Position numbers and translations under genes: made by a program
In this document: piece after piece, positions 1 to 9,533 of the stretch
Position numbering within the stretch: the first letter of the stretch is position 1
Layout of the letters: the number at the start of each line of letters is the position of its first letter
Assembly (NCBI GenBank): GCA_907163375.1
Contig: CAJQUW010000926.1
Location: 372,001-436,000 of the forward strand
Direction: 5' to 3'
Origin: Prostheceraeus crozeri
Lineage: Eukaryota; Platyhelminthes; Polycladida; Euryleptidae
Length of the DNA stretch: 64,000 nt
The notes under the pieces: generated by a model
Seen by the model: only the letters and a program-made list of their open reading frames with translations
The model's database searches: none
What the model was told of the DNA's origin: nothing

Positions 1-96
1 CTATAATTTTAGCCTATATTCTCACTAAAATTCGTTGGGAGGCCTGACGTACATGCTACATGATAGCACAAACAAAAATCGGTAACCTTTCCTGCT

Positions 97-180
97 AAGC
101 TGAGCCCTCTGGGCGCCTGTTCTACATAGAACACTTGAAGCTGAGCCCTCTGGGCGCCTGTTCTACATAGAACACTTGAA
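97..180. repeat. Tandem duplication, 41-bp unit, two copies
   Basis: Two consecutive near-identical 41-bp units begin at 97 and 138, each starting AAGCTGAGCCCTCTGGG and ending ACACTTG. Nothing else is recognisable in the first 1.5 kb, which is AT-rich flanking DNA with only short chance ORFs. Confidence 0.85.
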
Positions 181-1539
181 GCGATCTTTAGAACTTTCTA
201 TATACATCATAGCATTCACTTTCTTGTCTGACGAACTATTTCAACCATATAAATTTCCAGGCAGGAAGTTCGACATTCCTGTCTGGAAATTACACTAGTG
301 GAGTAGATATTTTCGCAGGCAACAACGTCTTATCAAGTCAATCATGCTAAAGTGCGACATTCATTATTTGGTTTAATGTATGTATTTCTTCTACTCTGCT
401 TAGGCATTAAGCGATGTGTAATGCATAGATTCTCAATGCTAACCTTCTGTATTTCTACAAATCGTATTGTAAACCGGACAAGGCAATTTTTGAGATCTTA
501 TAAAAGTCGTGTAGTTTGTCAATTTCTATTGATAAGCATGAAGTGTAGACCGTCAGCATTAGTTTTTGTCACAGATATCTTAGGAAAATTTGATATTCCT
601 CACGCATAGACTTCTGCTCTATGTGCCTGGTTTACACTACAGTTGTAGATCTCTATAAAATCTACACTTTCATTTTAATGGATTTCTAGATATAGTAAGT
701 ACGAGTAATTTTAAATCCTTATTCATATTTGGGATTTGTTTTGAGAAGTCGATTTAACCTACTTTTTGAGTATCGGTACAAATGACTGCATAATGGTAAT
801 ACGTTATAACAAAATTGACTGCATTTCAGTATCGTTATTATAAACAAGGTTATGAAAAACGGGGAGTCAATATAAATGATCATGAAAAATTGATATTCGG
901 GTGTAACTAAAATCAAGAAAGATGAACAATATAAAATGTAAATGTAAGTAGACTGCTAATCTTACCGGGTGAAAAATGACAAAATTTGGTAAGATTTTAT
1001 CGATAGTACTTCTTTTCAGATATTTTGCACAACTAGTGTACAGCATATTGATTATTCCAAGTCTTCTATTTTCATAGCTTAATGTATAAAACTACAAGTG
1101 AAAGTAAACAAAGAATCATTGTCTTATTCTAATCATTATTCTTAATTGCCTAGTCCTTGGAGCACGAAAAATACATATTTCTGTGAAACTTAGGGCATAA
1201 AATGAGACATGGACAAAATGTCCCGACCGTTACGATTTGGAAATGCCCGTCAATTTCTGAAACAAAATTCAATAGTCTGAAGGTGTGGCATCAATGACGG
1301 ACATAGTCTGAAGTGAACGTGAAGCTATTTTCAGGTTTGAATTCCAAGTAAAAGCTGTGAAATCCACTTACATATTCAAAAATTTCTGATTTCAAATTTG
1401 TCAGCGCCCCAACCATAAGAAAACATTTTCTATTTATGCTAGGCAACGACTACAGATAGACACTATATTTTACCAACAACAAGCTTATTATCATACATTA
1501 TCATAAGCTTATTAACACGTTGCAACCGCTAACAACATA

Positions 1540-1960
1540 ACATGCTAACAAGTTGCAACCGCTTTCCGTCAGACGGGACGTGGCTTCACTTAGTCTCTTC
1601 TATCACTATTATTTCGTTAGAAGCAGCTCTACAGTAAATGAGTGCGTACCGAAGCCGAAGGTCTTCTCCCGAAGCACACGCAGAGCTACTACACCCACCT
1701 GCTATCAAGTGAGCTTAGAACACAGTCGCACAGTTACTCGGTCGACTAGTTTCTTCGTTCGCACTGCGTTGGTTCGTTTCTTCGTTCGGCTTTGGAATCA
1801 GCTCCCTCAATCCACTTTTCTTGATCAATACAACCTTGACAATTTCAAGAGACGTGTGAACCGGTTTCTGATGAGGGTTTTAAATAACTAACGCTAGATG
1901 ATCTGGTCTCCTTATCCCCGTCCCTAATCGTCTTTACTTTATTTACAGGATTTGTTTTTT
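1540..1960 (+). pseudogene. 3' end of a non-LTR retrotransposon reverse transcriptase ORF
   Basis: The reading frame at 1553-1891 ends in a block typical of the extreme C-terminus of Jockey/RTE-type non-LTR reverse transcriptases: an N-terminal LSVRRDVASLSLFYHYYF stretch, a TR-rich middle, then LWNQLPQ and a final FKRRVNRFL. This block follows the polymerase domain in many animal elements. Only this tail is present, so it looks like a 5'-truncated insertion, which is common for target-primed retrotransposons. No polymerase motifs lie upstream. Assignment to a specific clade is not possible from the fragment. Confidence 0.6.
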
Positions 1961-2525
1961 AAAAAAGACCTCGAGCAGCTTTTGAGTAACCCCTAGCTGT
2001 AGCTATGGCATTTTGCTGTGCTAGGGGTCAAATTATTCAGCAAGTTACAAGACGATTTGTTTCAAAGGTCCCGACCGTTACTCTTGTGGAGTTAATTTTC
2101 TAACATGATGCATCTCATGTCTTGTTAGTTACTAACCTAATAAAGAGTTGAGTGATATTAAGAAGTGTGTTGTGCGTCAAGTGTGAGGTGATTGAAGTGT
2201 GAAGACAGACTGTACTGCGGTAGTTCATGTTTTCTATTGATTTTCGGCTGAAGCTGTGTGATTGCTTTTGATTCGGTAAATGTTGTGTCGCGAGTGTTAT
2301 CGAGTTTAACAATGAAACCGACACATGCAATTACATCGACCGAGAGAAGGCGCTGGACGCCGAAGGCCCTGTCAAAGCCATTTTAACTTAACTTTATATC
2401 TCGGACCATAAAAAGTATCTCGAGAGAACTGCTATTTTTGCTACCATTTTGGACAAACGATAATGACTAATCTCTCTCGCCGCATGGTCAACTACGTACT
2501 AACCTAATTTTTGTTTTCAGTTGTC

Positions 2526-3002
2526 GTCACGGAATGAAATGCTAACTATGGAGAAGATGAAAGAAGCATTCGCCGTCGTAATGCACTTGCAAATGCGTTG
2601 CGTTATAACATTCCTGATTCGAAAAGAAGCCTAACAAGCAACATTCGGACTTGTCTCTATTCCCTGGCTCCGGCGTCAATATGGCAATTCTACTGTGGCC
2701 AGGGACAGTCCGGTAGTAAGAAAATCAGTTTCGCCGACAACTTGTCAATTATCTACAAATCATTAATTGTTGCTGTGATTCAAGGCACGCGCGTAGACCA
2801 AAAGTCCGTCACATCCGGTATCTCTGATGTCCTGAAAACGATGTCCAATCGTAAAGACGCGGTGCAATATCGTTCCAGCTACCGATTTATCGAGTCTCAG
2901 GCTGTATCTAGTGATGATTCTCAATATACACAAAGATCGGTCAGTGTTTCGGATTCGGAGGGTTCTGAAGGCAGTACCGTCATTATCAACAACACTCCGT
3001 GA
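2526..3002 (+). other. Protein-like ORF fragment, unrecognised
   Basis: An open frame reaches its stop just after a Ser-rich acidic tail. A possible splice acceptor (polypyrimidine then TTTTCAG) sits at about 2512-2520, so the frame could be a terminal exon. The peptide contains RSIRRRNALANALRYNIP, then IWQFYCGQGQ and FADNLSIIYKSLI, and looks like a folded domain with mixed helices rather than random sequence. I do not recognise the family. It may be host gene or transposon debris. Confidence 0.3.
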
Positions 3003-3089
3003 TGTAGTCAAGCTTTCATCAACATTCATGATATTCTCATGTCACCTCGAATGTTTTGATGATTAAAAGTGAAGCTTCTTATTGTACGT

Positions 3090-3500
3090 AATTCTTAATA
3101 TTGATGATTGAACAGTACATTCAATCAAATATCTTTTTATATCAATCCGTTTTCAGTGAACTCAATTGTTAATTTTCTTTGTTCCTCATTCTTAATAGTG
3201 ATGATTGAACAGTTACGTATAAAGTTGGTATGTAACTTTCAATCAAATATGTATAAGTTTTTATATCAATCGATGTCAAGTGAGCTCAATTGCTAATTTT
3301 CTTTGTTCCTCATTCTTAATATTGATGATTGAACAGTGACGTATAAAGTTGGTATGTAAGATTCAATCAAATATGTACAAGTTTTTATATCGATCGGTGT
3401 CAAGAGAACTCAATTGTGAAGTTTGTGTGCCTTGCATATTGATGATTGAAATATTGCGGTATGTAACATTCAATGAAATATATGTTTTTATATCAATTGG
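3090..3500. repeat. Diverged tandem repeat, about 98-125 bp unit, three to four copies
   Basis: The phrase TTGATGATTGAACAG recurs near 3098, 3198, 3322 and (degenerate) 3439. Each copy is followed by a CAATCAAATAT segment and a TTTTTATATCAATC segment. The units are clearly related but have indels. Confidence 0.7.
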
Positions 3501-3719
3501 TCTGTTTTCAATTCGACAGCTATTCTTATGTGTAGGTACGTATTCAGTGCGGCTAGTTCTTTTAATGTTTGAAAAACGTACTCAACTCGGACGTCCGGAA
3601 CTGTTTTTTTCCGGACGAATATAGTAGCCATCCGAACGTTTCATTAAAGTTTATTTCAAGTACTCGAACTTTAAATCCGTACTTTCTTCGTACGACCGGG
3701 CAACGTTCATGTTCTGGGC

Positions 3720-3932
3720 GGGTAGTTGAAATTACTAGAAATTGGTACGGCTGAATAAATCACATCATTAAGTGACATATACATCAGATAATAATTCAAA
3801 AGTAAGGGAATGCCAAATTTCTGCTAATTTGGCATTCCCATACTTTTGAATTATTATCTGATGTAATTTATGCATGTGTAACTTAATGATGTGATTTATT
3901 CATCCGTACCAATTTCGAGTAATTTCAACTAC
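3720..3932. repeat. Foldback (palindromic) repeat, MITE-like
   Basis: Two arms of about 100 bp are near-perfect reverse complements around a short loop at about 3825. The left arm starts GTAGTTGAAATTACT and carries ATCAGATAATAATTCAAAAG; the right arm is its inverse. No ORF is inside. It could be a foldback MITE or a long-hairpin transcript source. Confidence 0.8.
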
Positions 3933-3944
3933 AGAACGCAGTCA

Positions 3945-4097
3945 TCTTCAGGGTATAAAATGATAATTGAACAGAGCATGCCTTGATGGAATTTTAGGCA
4001 ATTATATGCATGCGAATGAAGAATATGCGTAAAGGTATATTTATGAATGCTTAAAATTTCATCAATGCATTTTCATTTTTTATACCCTGAAAATGGC
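3945..4097. repeat. Second foldback repeat beside the element end
   Basis: CTTCAGGGTATAAAATGAT on the left pairs with the inverse ATTTTTTATACCCTGAAAA on the right, and the inner arms (GCATGCCTTGATGGAATTTTA and its diverged inverse) also pair. It sits between the first foldback repeat and the start of the Polinton-type TIR. Confidence 0.7.
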
Positions 4098-4207
4098 TAC
4101 GCTCAGTATAGTTGAAATTAATTGGTTCATGATCTAATAAATTAGCATCTTATTAGCAATCCTACTTTCACTTTCATTTAGAATGTCCAACCAAAGAGGC
4201 ATCATAG

Positions 4208-5150
4208 TAGTAAGTAAAACTCCACTTCTGGACCGCGCAAGATGGCCGCCATCGCTGACGTCCCCCCCCTCTGGCACGGCAGAGTGTCGTGGTCGGCCGC
4301 CGTGGTGCTTCGGGTCTGAGTCCCCCCCCTCTGGAACGACAGAGTGTCGTGGTGGACTTGGGCGACCGCCAGGATTAGTCTTGAGGCTATAGTGTGTGAT
4401 GTTTTTCGTGCAATCTGCTGAATGTTGGGTTGTAAAATGGGTTGTTTCGAGTGGAAGGAGTGGTCGGATGAGAAAACGGAGGTCGGATTCGTATTCAGCG
4501 TGAAATTCTGCATCGGTAGGGTGAGTTTCAAGGCAATCGGTGAGAAAAAATTTTCAACATTTTTCGAAAAACGACAGAGTTAAAATTTGGGACGTTTTGG
4601 TGTGTAGCGTCAAAACGAAGCATCGGATGAGAAAACGGAGGTCAGATTCGGATTCAGCGTGAAATTCTGCATCGGTAGGGTGAGTTTCAAGTCAATCGGA
4701 GAGAAAAAATTTTCGGCTGACGTCCCCCCCCCTGGACAGCTTGCTTCGATTTTGGCTTCCAGTGGACGGATTTTGTCGTGCGATAGCTCGTTTGAAAGCT
4801 AAGAGTGAGACAAATTCAGTGAAAGAATCGCTTGTTCCTATCTGTCTTCGTTCAAAAGTTAGAGCGGTTACAAGATTTTAGGTCGGAGCTCGCTCACCTG
4901 AAAAAATCCTAAGTGTCAGAGTGGCTTTGTATGGGTAAAATTTTGAAAATTTTCCAAAGTGTGGAATTTCGACCTGGGACCGTCACCAAAACATTTTTCA
5001 ACAAATTTCACTGACCTCCCCCCCCCCCCCCGACAGCAAGCTTCTAACTTTGGTTCCAGTGGACGGATTTTGTCGTGCGATAGCTCGTTTGAAAGCTAAG
5101 AGTAAGACAAATTCAGTGAAAGAATCGGCTTGTTCCTATCTGTCTTCGTT
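4208..5150. mobile_element. Left terminal inverted repeat of the Maverick/Polinton element
   Basis: From 4307 to 5150 the sequence is almost base-for-base the reverse complement of 63155-64000. The match runs off the window end, so the outer terminus is not proven. An AG-starting terminus near 4208 is plausible because Polintons begin with AG. The repeat contains a 61-bp direct duplication (4259 and 4320), runs of 8-14 C residues each followed by CTGG or CGACAG, and two copies of a block beginning CCAGTGGACGGATTTTGTCG (about 4759 and 5058). Similarity to the right arm stops abruptly after TGTCTTCGTT at 5150. Confidence 0.85.
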
Positions 5151-5294
5151 TAGATGTGAGACGCCATTTAAGATTTTGGGACATTGGCGAAAAACGACAG
5201 AGTTAGAATTTGGGACGTTTTGGGCTGTAGCTTCAAAACGAAGCATCGGATTGGAAAACGGATTTCAGATTTGGAATCAGCTTGATGTTATTGT

Positions 5295-5342
5295 CCAATG
5301 AGGATCATCATCCAATGAGAATCAAGCATTTCTTTATAAATA
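5295..5342 (+). promoter_or_regulatory. Promoter: two CCAAT boxes and a TATA box
   Basis: CCAAT at 5295-5299 and 5312-5316 are separated by 12 nt. After a further 18 nt comes TATAAATAG at 5335. The first start codon of the left gene block is about 105 nt downstream. The spacing is identical to that of the PolB promoter at 57928-57975. Confidence 0.65.
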
Positions 5343-5442
5343 GCGAGCCTTCCACAGTGAGAATCATTCCATCGTTGAATCACACGAGTGACGGACGCAC
5401 ATTTTCTCTCTCCCTAGTTCCCTGTTCTATTATCCAACTAAA

Positions 5443-6137
5443 ATGGTAAGTCGCTACTTCCCTCCCTCTCCTCCCTTGAACGTAAACTTAATACAATCTT
5501 TTTTCATTTTCAGGCATCTACTCCATCTGCTGCACTAGTAGGACAAAATGGCGGTCAAACGTTACAAGGTTCGCTACGGTCAGATCATCTACAACTGAGG
5601 CCAGTGGAAGAAACAACCAAGGTACATAATCCTACACCGCTACAGCGTAAATTTAAACAAGCCTTGCGTTATGATGATCATAGCGTAGTACTCCAAACGG
5701 GAATGCTCCCTTCCACGGATGTCAAGATAATGCACAATCAGTATGGGGACTACATACCGATACCCGTGAGTCCGTACATTCGCCACCAACTTGATATTAT
5801 TGAGGAGTACGTGACATTAAATATGGACATTCCTACTCCTCTTGCTCAAGAGTGGAAGGCGAGAGATGACAAGGATACTCCCTATAGAAAGATTTGGGAT
5901 GGTAATCACATTTGCCTACCGGTATCACATTGGTGTACTTACTATAAGAAGGATGGAGATCATTCAATACCCATCAGATGTGATGAGCTCGGAGAAGGTA
6001 CTTGGGATATCCTTTTCAAAGTGAATGGGCTATATTATGGTCGACACAAGGATAATAAAATAGCCTCTCTCTCTCTCCATGCATATGGAATCCATTCTAT
6101 ATATTCCGAAACCACCCAACGTGGACGACATAATTGA
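5443..6137 (+). CDS. Unknown left-arm protein with an intron directly after the ATG
   Basis: The start codon at 5443-5445 is followed at once by GTAAGT; a 68-nt intron ends in a polypyrimidine tract and CAG at 5513. The second exon (from 5514) is open in the same phase, giving 208 residues with no start other than this ATG. The N-terminus is Ser/Thr/Gln-rich; the body holds PISPY-like and WDGNHICLPVSHW segments with several conserved-looking Trp, Cys and Tyr residues. I do not recognise the family. Another frame from about 6105 stays open to 6222 and encodes a Lys/Arg/Ser-rich tail resembling a nuclear localisation signal, so an indel may have truncated the original end. It is the first gene after the TATA promoter and probably heads the left transcription unit. 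Confidence 0.7.
5446..5513 (+). other. 68-nt GT-AG intron adjoining the start codon
   Basis: Donor ATG|GTAAGT and acceptor TTTTCATTTTCAG|GC. Removing it keeps the ATG in phase with the long downstream frame. The PolB gene on the opposite arm has the same arrangement. Confidence 0.75.
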
Positions 6138-6256
6138 TCAAATCCTTAACAGCAGTGGTACGAAGCGCAAGTCGGAGAAGAATGCTACATCAAAACGCAA
6201 ATCAAAGAAGGAGAATTGCTAGTCCTTTCCTAACTCTACCCTATGATAATTCGCTT

Positions 6257-6382
6257 ATGTGCTTTGAGTGTCGTAGACGTGGTCTTATTAGATACATTTT
6301 ACTTCTTCGTTGCCATCATATCATTTGTGTATTTTGTCGTGAAAAGCATCGATGTAATTCTTCATTTTGTAATATGTTATAG
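6257..6382 (+). CDS. Short RING-like zinc-finger protein
   Basis: A 41-residue peptide starts at the internal ATG 6257; the frame is open further upstream but without an ATG until 6182. It contains CFEC, then CHHIICVFC, then two more cysteines (CNSSFC), an arrangement like a compact C3HC4 RING or related treble-clef finger. RING proteins are common accessory genes in large DNA viruses, where they act as ubiquitin ligases. This one lacks the usual linker length, so zinc binding is likely but ligase activity is unproven. A second RING-like gene lies at 7466. Confidence 0.5.
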   Translation: MCFECRRRGLIRYILLLRCHHIICVFCREKHRCNSSFCNML

Positions 6383-6434
6383 AACGTTTCCTTAGATGTG
6401 TAAATTTCCGTTTTAGGCTTCTATCATCATTTTT

Positions 6435-6965
6435 ATGGATTGTGAGGGTGAACCTGTACAGGAGCTCAGTGCTATTGCTATGAACAATTGGACATATCAG
6501 ATTGTTAGTGTCTATCATCAACATGCCAACTGCGATCCCAATGTTGATCAATGGGCGAGAAAACACATTCATGGACTTAATCTGAAATATTTGCAAGACT
6601 ATGGCTTTTCTTGTGAAAGTGCTCTTCTTATTGACTTTAAACGATGGTTAGCTGCTTTCAATGTTATACGCATCTTTTGTAATAATCCTGGTAAGGAGAG
6701 GAAAGTATTTCCCAATCTAATCATTGATGATATTTTGCTCCCGCCTTGGGATAGTAGAGTGAATCAACATTATCATGAAGTCACGAAACGTTTTAAGGAT
6801 TTGTGTGTTCCTATTTTGTCTGTTCGTTGTAGTAGCTACGTTCATAACCAATGCTTCTTTCCTCCTTACCTCAACACTGCCAAAGTTCTGTATGGTTATC
6901 ATTGCTCGCTGTATGATAGTTATCAGCTGTATCTATTTTATCTCTTTCAAACCATTGATTTATAA
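6435..6965 (+). CDS. Putative DEDD-type 3'-5' exonuclease-like protein
   Basis: 176 residues starting at a clear ATG. The N-terminus reads MDCEGEPVQELSAI, with a D-x-E arrangement directly followed by a hydrophobic strand, as in Exo I of RNase H-fold DEDD nucleases. IHGLN lies about 45 residues in, and HCSLYDSYQLY near the C-terminus offers an H-x4-D pair that could be the last motif of a DEDDh enzyme. The middle acidic residue is not certain (IIDDILLP is one candidate). A nuclease role in element replication or RNA decay is inference. It follows the first RING ORF by about 50 nt in the same orientation. Confidence 0.45.
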   Translation: MDCEGEPVQELSAIAMNNWTYQIVSVYHQHANCDPNVDQWARKHIHGLNLKYLQDYGFSCESALLIDFKRWLAAFNVIRIFCNNPGKERKVFPNLIIDDILLPPWDSRVNQHYHEVTKRFKDLCVPILSVRCSSYVHNQCFFPPYLNTAKVLYGYHCSLYDSYQLYLFYLFQTIDL

Positions 6966-7052
6966 TGCATGCTTGTTACCGTTATTCAATAAATGTTACT
7001 ATGAAAAGAGTTGTTGTTTTCATGCAATGGATGGGTTAGATAAAGGGCGATC

Positions 7053-7463
7053 ATGTCTTTCTCAAACGACTGCGGAACATTACGTTTTCATAGGCAAAGT
7101 TTAAAAGGAGCTGTTCAAGATTATGTGATAAAATTTCATAAAGATGAGACCGACATCGAAGCAGTGGTCGATGATGCTAGCACTCTTTTTCTAGAATTAA
7201 TGAATACATTCTCTGATAGCATTATCATGGCGCGATTAGTTGCGAAAATTAAGTTTAGTCATTTTGGAAAGCAAGAGGTGGAAAGTCGCTCTTTCCATTT
7301 TGCTTCTTACTCAATGGAAGTGGTAGATCACCCCCAAGAATTTTTTAAAAGGCATATGATAAAAATTGCTGAACGTCTTAACGCATTTAACCATCATGGT
7401 AGCAGTCTAGTGATTGAAGCGATTTCAGATATTCACATTCAACTTTCCATAAAGAAAAATTGA
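7053..7463 (+). CDS. Stand-alone copy of a PolB N-terminal domain
   Basis: 136 residues. The pattern of a long helix (LFLELMNTF), a strand KIKFSHFGKQEVESRSFHF, a VVDHPQEFF segment and a closing strand DIHIQLSI matches, in order and spacing, a block near the N-terminus of the PolB product of this same element (about residues 125-230: LKYIKIDFQTG, ERIQFHVPS, VVDCESWL, IFKISLLES). It therefore appears to be a free-standing paralogue of that domain. Similar stretches precede PolB in related elements; a role at the replication complex is inference. Its stop (TGA 7461-7463) almost touches the next ATG at 7466. Confidence 0.55.
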   Translation: MSFSNDCGTLRFHRQSLKGAVQDYVIKFHKDETDIEAVVDDASTLFLELMNTFSDSIIMARLVAKIKFSHFGKQEVESRSFHFASYSMEVVDHPQEFFKRHMIKIAERLNAFNHHGSSLVIEAISDIHIQLSIKKN

Positions 7464-7465
7464 AA

Positions 7466-7789
7466 ATGCAGTGGTACTTGATTGTAGCACAACTGGGTTT
7501 CGAGCTATGTCTGCTCACTCTCGAAGTATATTCCTTCTGTACATGCGTCTATTATTTAGAAAAGGCTAGCAAATTCATATCTTCAAAAAGACTTGCTATA
7601 GACATCAGTAACGGTGAAACTATGTGTTGCGATGTATGTAAGCGAAAGGATGGAAATGAAAAGCGCATCTTCAAGAGATGTAAGCATGCTTTTTGTCAAC
7701 GCTGTTTCATACGTAATTGCATTCAACTTTGCCAATGTAACCACTGTGATATTGCTCATTTCGAGTGTCACTTATGTCGCAATAGTTAG
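7466..7789 (+). CDS. RING-finger protein with an N-terminal hydrophobic segment
   Basis: 107 residues from ATG 7466, three bases after the previous stop. Residues about 3-30 are strongly hydrophobic (WYLIVAQLGFELCLLTLEVY) and could be a membrane anchor. The C-terminal half is a good C3HC4 RING pattern: CDVC, a 13-residue loop, CKHAFCQRC, then CQCNHC and CHLC. The likely role is an E3 ubiquitin ligase, possibly membrane-bound, by analogy with virus-encoded membrane RING proteins. It is one of two RING-like genes in the left arm. Confidence 0.6.
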   Translation: MQWYLIVAQLGFELCLLTLEVYSFCTCVYYLEKASKFISSKRLAIDISNGETMCCDVCKRKDGNEKRIFKRCKHAFCQRCFIRNCIQLCQCNHCDIAHFECHLCRNS

Positions 7790-7840
7790 TACCTATGCAA
7801 ATGTGGTAAAGATAGGTTTTAGCAAAGACTAACACGGAAA

Positions 7841-8203
7841 ATGGCGAAACGTAAAATGGCGAAACGTAAAAGTCAAAAGTTTTCTTCAGCCATTCAAGCT
7901 CTCCGACGAATGAAAGCAAATCAGCGATACAATGCTATACGACATGCTAACGATAAATTCATTTGTGAAATTATTTCTCATGTGAGGAAGTTGAGGACGA
8001 AGAAATTAGCGCCAAAACAACGAAAGTTAAGTTACTTAAGCGATATGCTACGAAGTTGCGTTTCATCTCCAATCCTAAAGTCACCCTTCAAAGAAAGAGG
8101 AAAACTCTAACACAAAAGGGCGGTTTCCTTTCAGCAATACTTCCAATGATAGCTCCTGCCGTGGGCAACCTATTGGGTAATATCTTTGGCTCTAAGCGTT
8201 AAT
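7841..8203 (+). pseudogene. Basic/hydrophobic small virion-type protein, frameshifted
   Basis: It starts at ATG 7841 with a Lys/Arg-rich N-terminus (MAKRKMAKRKSQKF). The first frame carries helices with NAIRHANDKFI and stops at 8110. From about 8025 a different frame continues without interruption to TAA at about 8201 and ends in GGFLSAILPMIAPAVGNLL, a hydrophobic or amphipathic tail. One indel near 8025-8030 best explains this. Proteins of this build (basic head, GG-x-L hydrophobic tail) precede the ATPase in many Polintons and recall adenovirus minor core proteins; the exact role is not known to me. The product of 46678-47133 has a related GG-x-L block. Confidence 0.6.
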
Positions 8204-8233
8204 TATGCAAATGTTGAATCTCAAAGTAATAAA

Positions 8234-8850
8234 ATGGATTTCAGACTTCAATGTGATAAAGTTCTGACTGTATCAGGTCCATCTCATGCAGATAAAACTG
8301 TATTCACGCTGAATTTATTGGATAAAAGAAGGGAGTTGTATAAGGAACCTATCAATCGAGTGATTTGGTGTTATGGTATTTATCAACCGTCGCTGTTTCA
8401 GGAATTGCAAAGTCGCAATTTTATTCGACATGAAGGAATTATTCCAGTGGATAAACTTCAGTCTAATGATGTTGTTGTATTGGATGATTTATTAAAAGAA
8501 AGTAAGAATTCAAAAGATGTTACAGATATGTTCACTCGCGCAGCACACCATAAAAGGTGCTTTATCATCTATATCACACAAAATTTGTTTCCTGATGGAA
8601 AAGAAGCTCGTACACGAAACCTGAATACACACTATTATGCTATTTTCAAGAATCCGCGAGATAAAAGTCAATTTGAAATTTTAGCGCGACAAGTTGCACC
8701 CAGAGGATCAAAGCCTTAATTGAAATTTTTCAAGCAGCTACTGAAAAACCATACGGTTACTTATTCATTGACTTTACGCAAGAGTGTCCGGAAGAATTTA
8801 GATTTCGAAGTGATATTTTGAAAACTCCCATGATTATCTACAAACTATGA
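8234..8850 (+). pseudogene. Genome-packaging ATPase (FtsK/A32-like), frameshifted and P-loop altered
   Basis: The best start is ATG 8234 (MDFRLQC), giving about 205 residues in two frames. Walker A is GPSHADKT at 8276-8299: the sixth position, normally Gly, is Asp (codon 8291-8293). Walker B is VVVLDDLL near 8477. ITQNLFPDG fits the sensor region. The first frame stops at 8719; from about 8702 another frame continues as YGYLFIDFTQ and LKTPMIIYK to TGA 8848-8850, which matches the usual end of Polinton ATPases. The terminal TGA overlaps the next ATG (ATGA at 8847). The family pumps DNA into capsids. This copy probably cannot bind nucleotide normally. Confidence 0.8.
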
Positions 8851-9533
8851 GTTCTTATTCTCGCATGATTGTTATTCCTCAGGATGAATATGTACAATTG
8901 ACTGCCATGCAGCAAGTAAAGCAACCTCTTGCAAATCAAATGTATAGGAAAGAAATAGATTATCAGCAAAATGTTCACATCAAAGATCCACATCGTGCTG
9001 TATTATTACAATCGGAAACTGTTGAGCAATTGAAAAACTTGAAGAATAAGATGCGTGACTCTGTATCGACTGCTACACCTTTAGCATCTCGCGCACATGC
9101 CATATCTCTTTTCAACAGTATTGAACCCCATCTCAATGTAAATGATAGAGGAGAAATCATTACAGATGAAAATAAAGTGATTGATGCTTCACGTTATGAA
9201 GACTTGATTCAGTATGCGACACGTAGAAAGCGCCGTCAGGGCTATGTTCCACCTGGTTGGTCATACTTTCTTAAACTATTGAAAAAGCATAATGCAAAGA
9301 CAATGGATAATATAAAGACTGTAAACTCCGCGAAAATTTGGAAACTACTCCTCAAAATGTGTACTACTCGTTGAGGACAAGACAGCAGTAGTATGCAATA
9401 AGTCTATAACTTGCTGCAGTATAGAAGTCGAAGGTACCTCAACCGGAAGCGAATTTATGATGAAACATGGAAACTGGTGGAAGAAGGCATTATAGAGCAA
9501 TTGAAGGAAACAATCATTTCAAATTGTCCATAA
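8847..9533 (+). pseudogene. Conserved Polinton protein downstream of the ATPase, C-terminus decayed
   Basis: The open frame 8847-9374 gives 175 residues starting MSSYSRMIVIPQDEYVQL, with a coiled segment (VEQLKNLKNKM) and a YVPPGWSYFLKLL motif preceded by the basic TRRKRRQG. This follow-on gene accompanies the ATPase in several Polinton-type elements; its function is not known to me. The frame is cut by TGA at 9372-9374 and TAA at 9399-9401. Beyond them the same frame is open to 9533 with a protein-like NLLQYRSRRYL and YDETWKLVEEGI segment. This probably belonged to the gene or to a following one. Confidence 0.55.
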
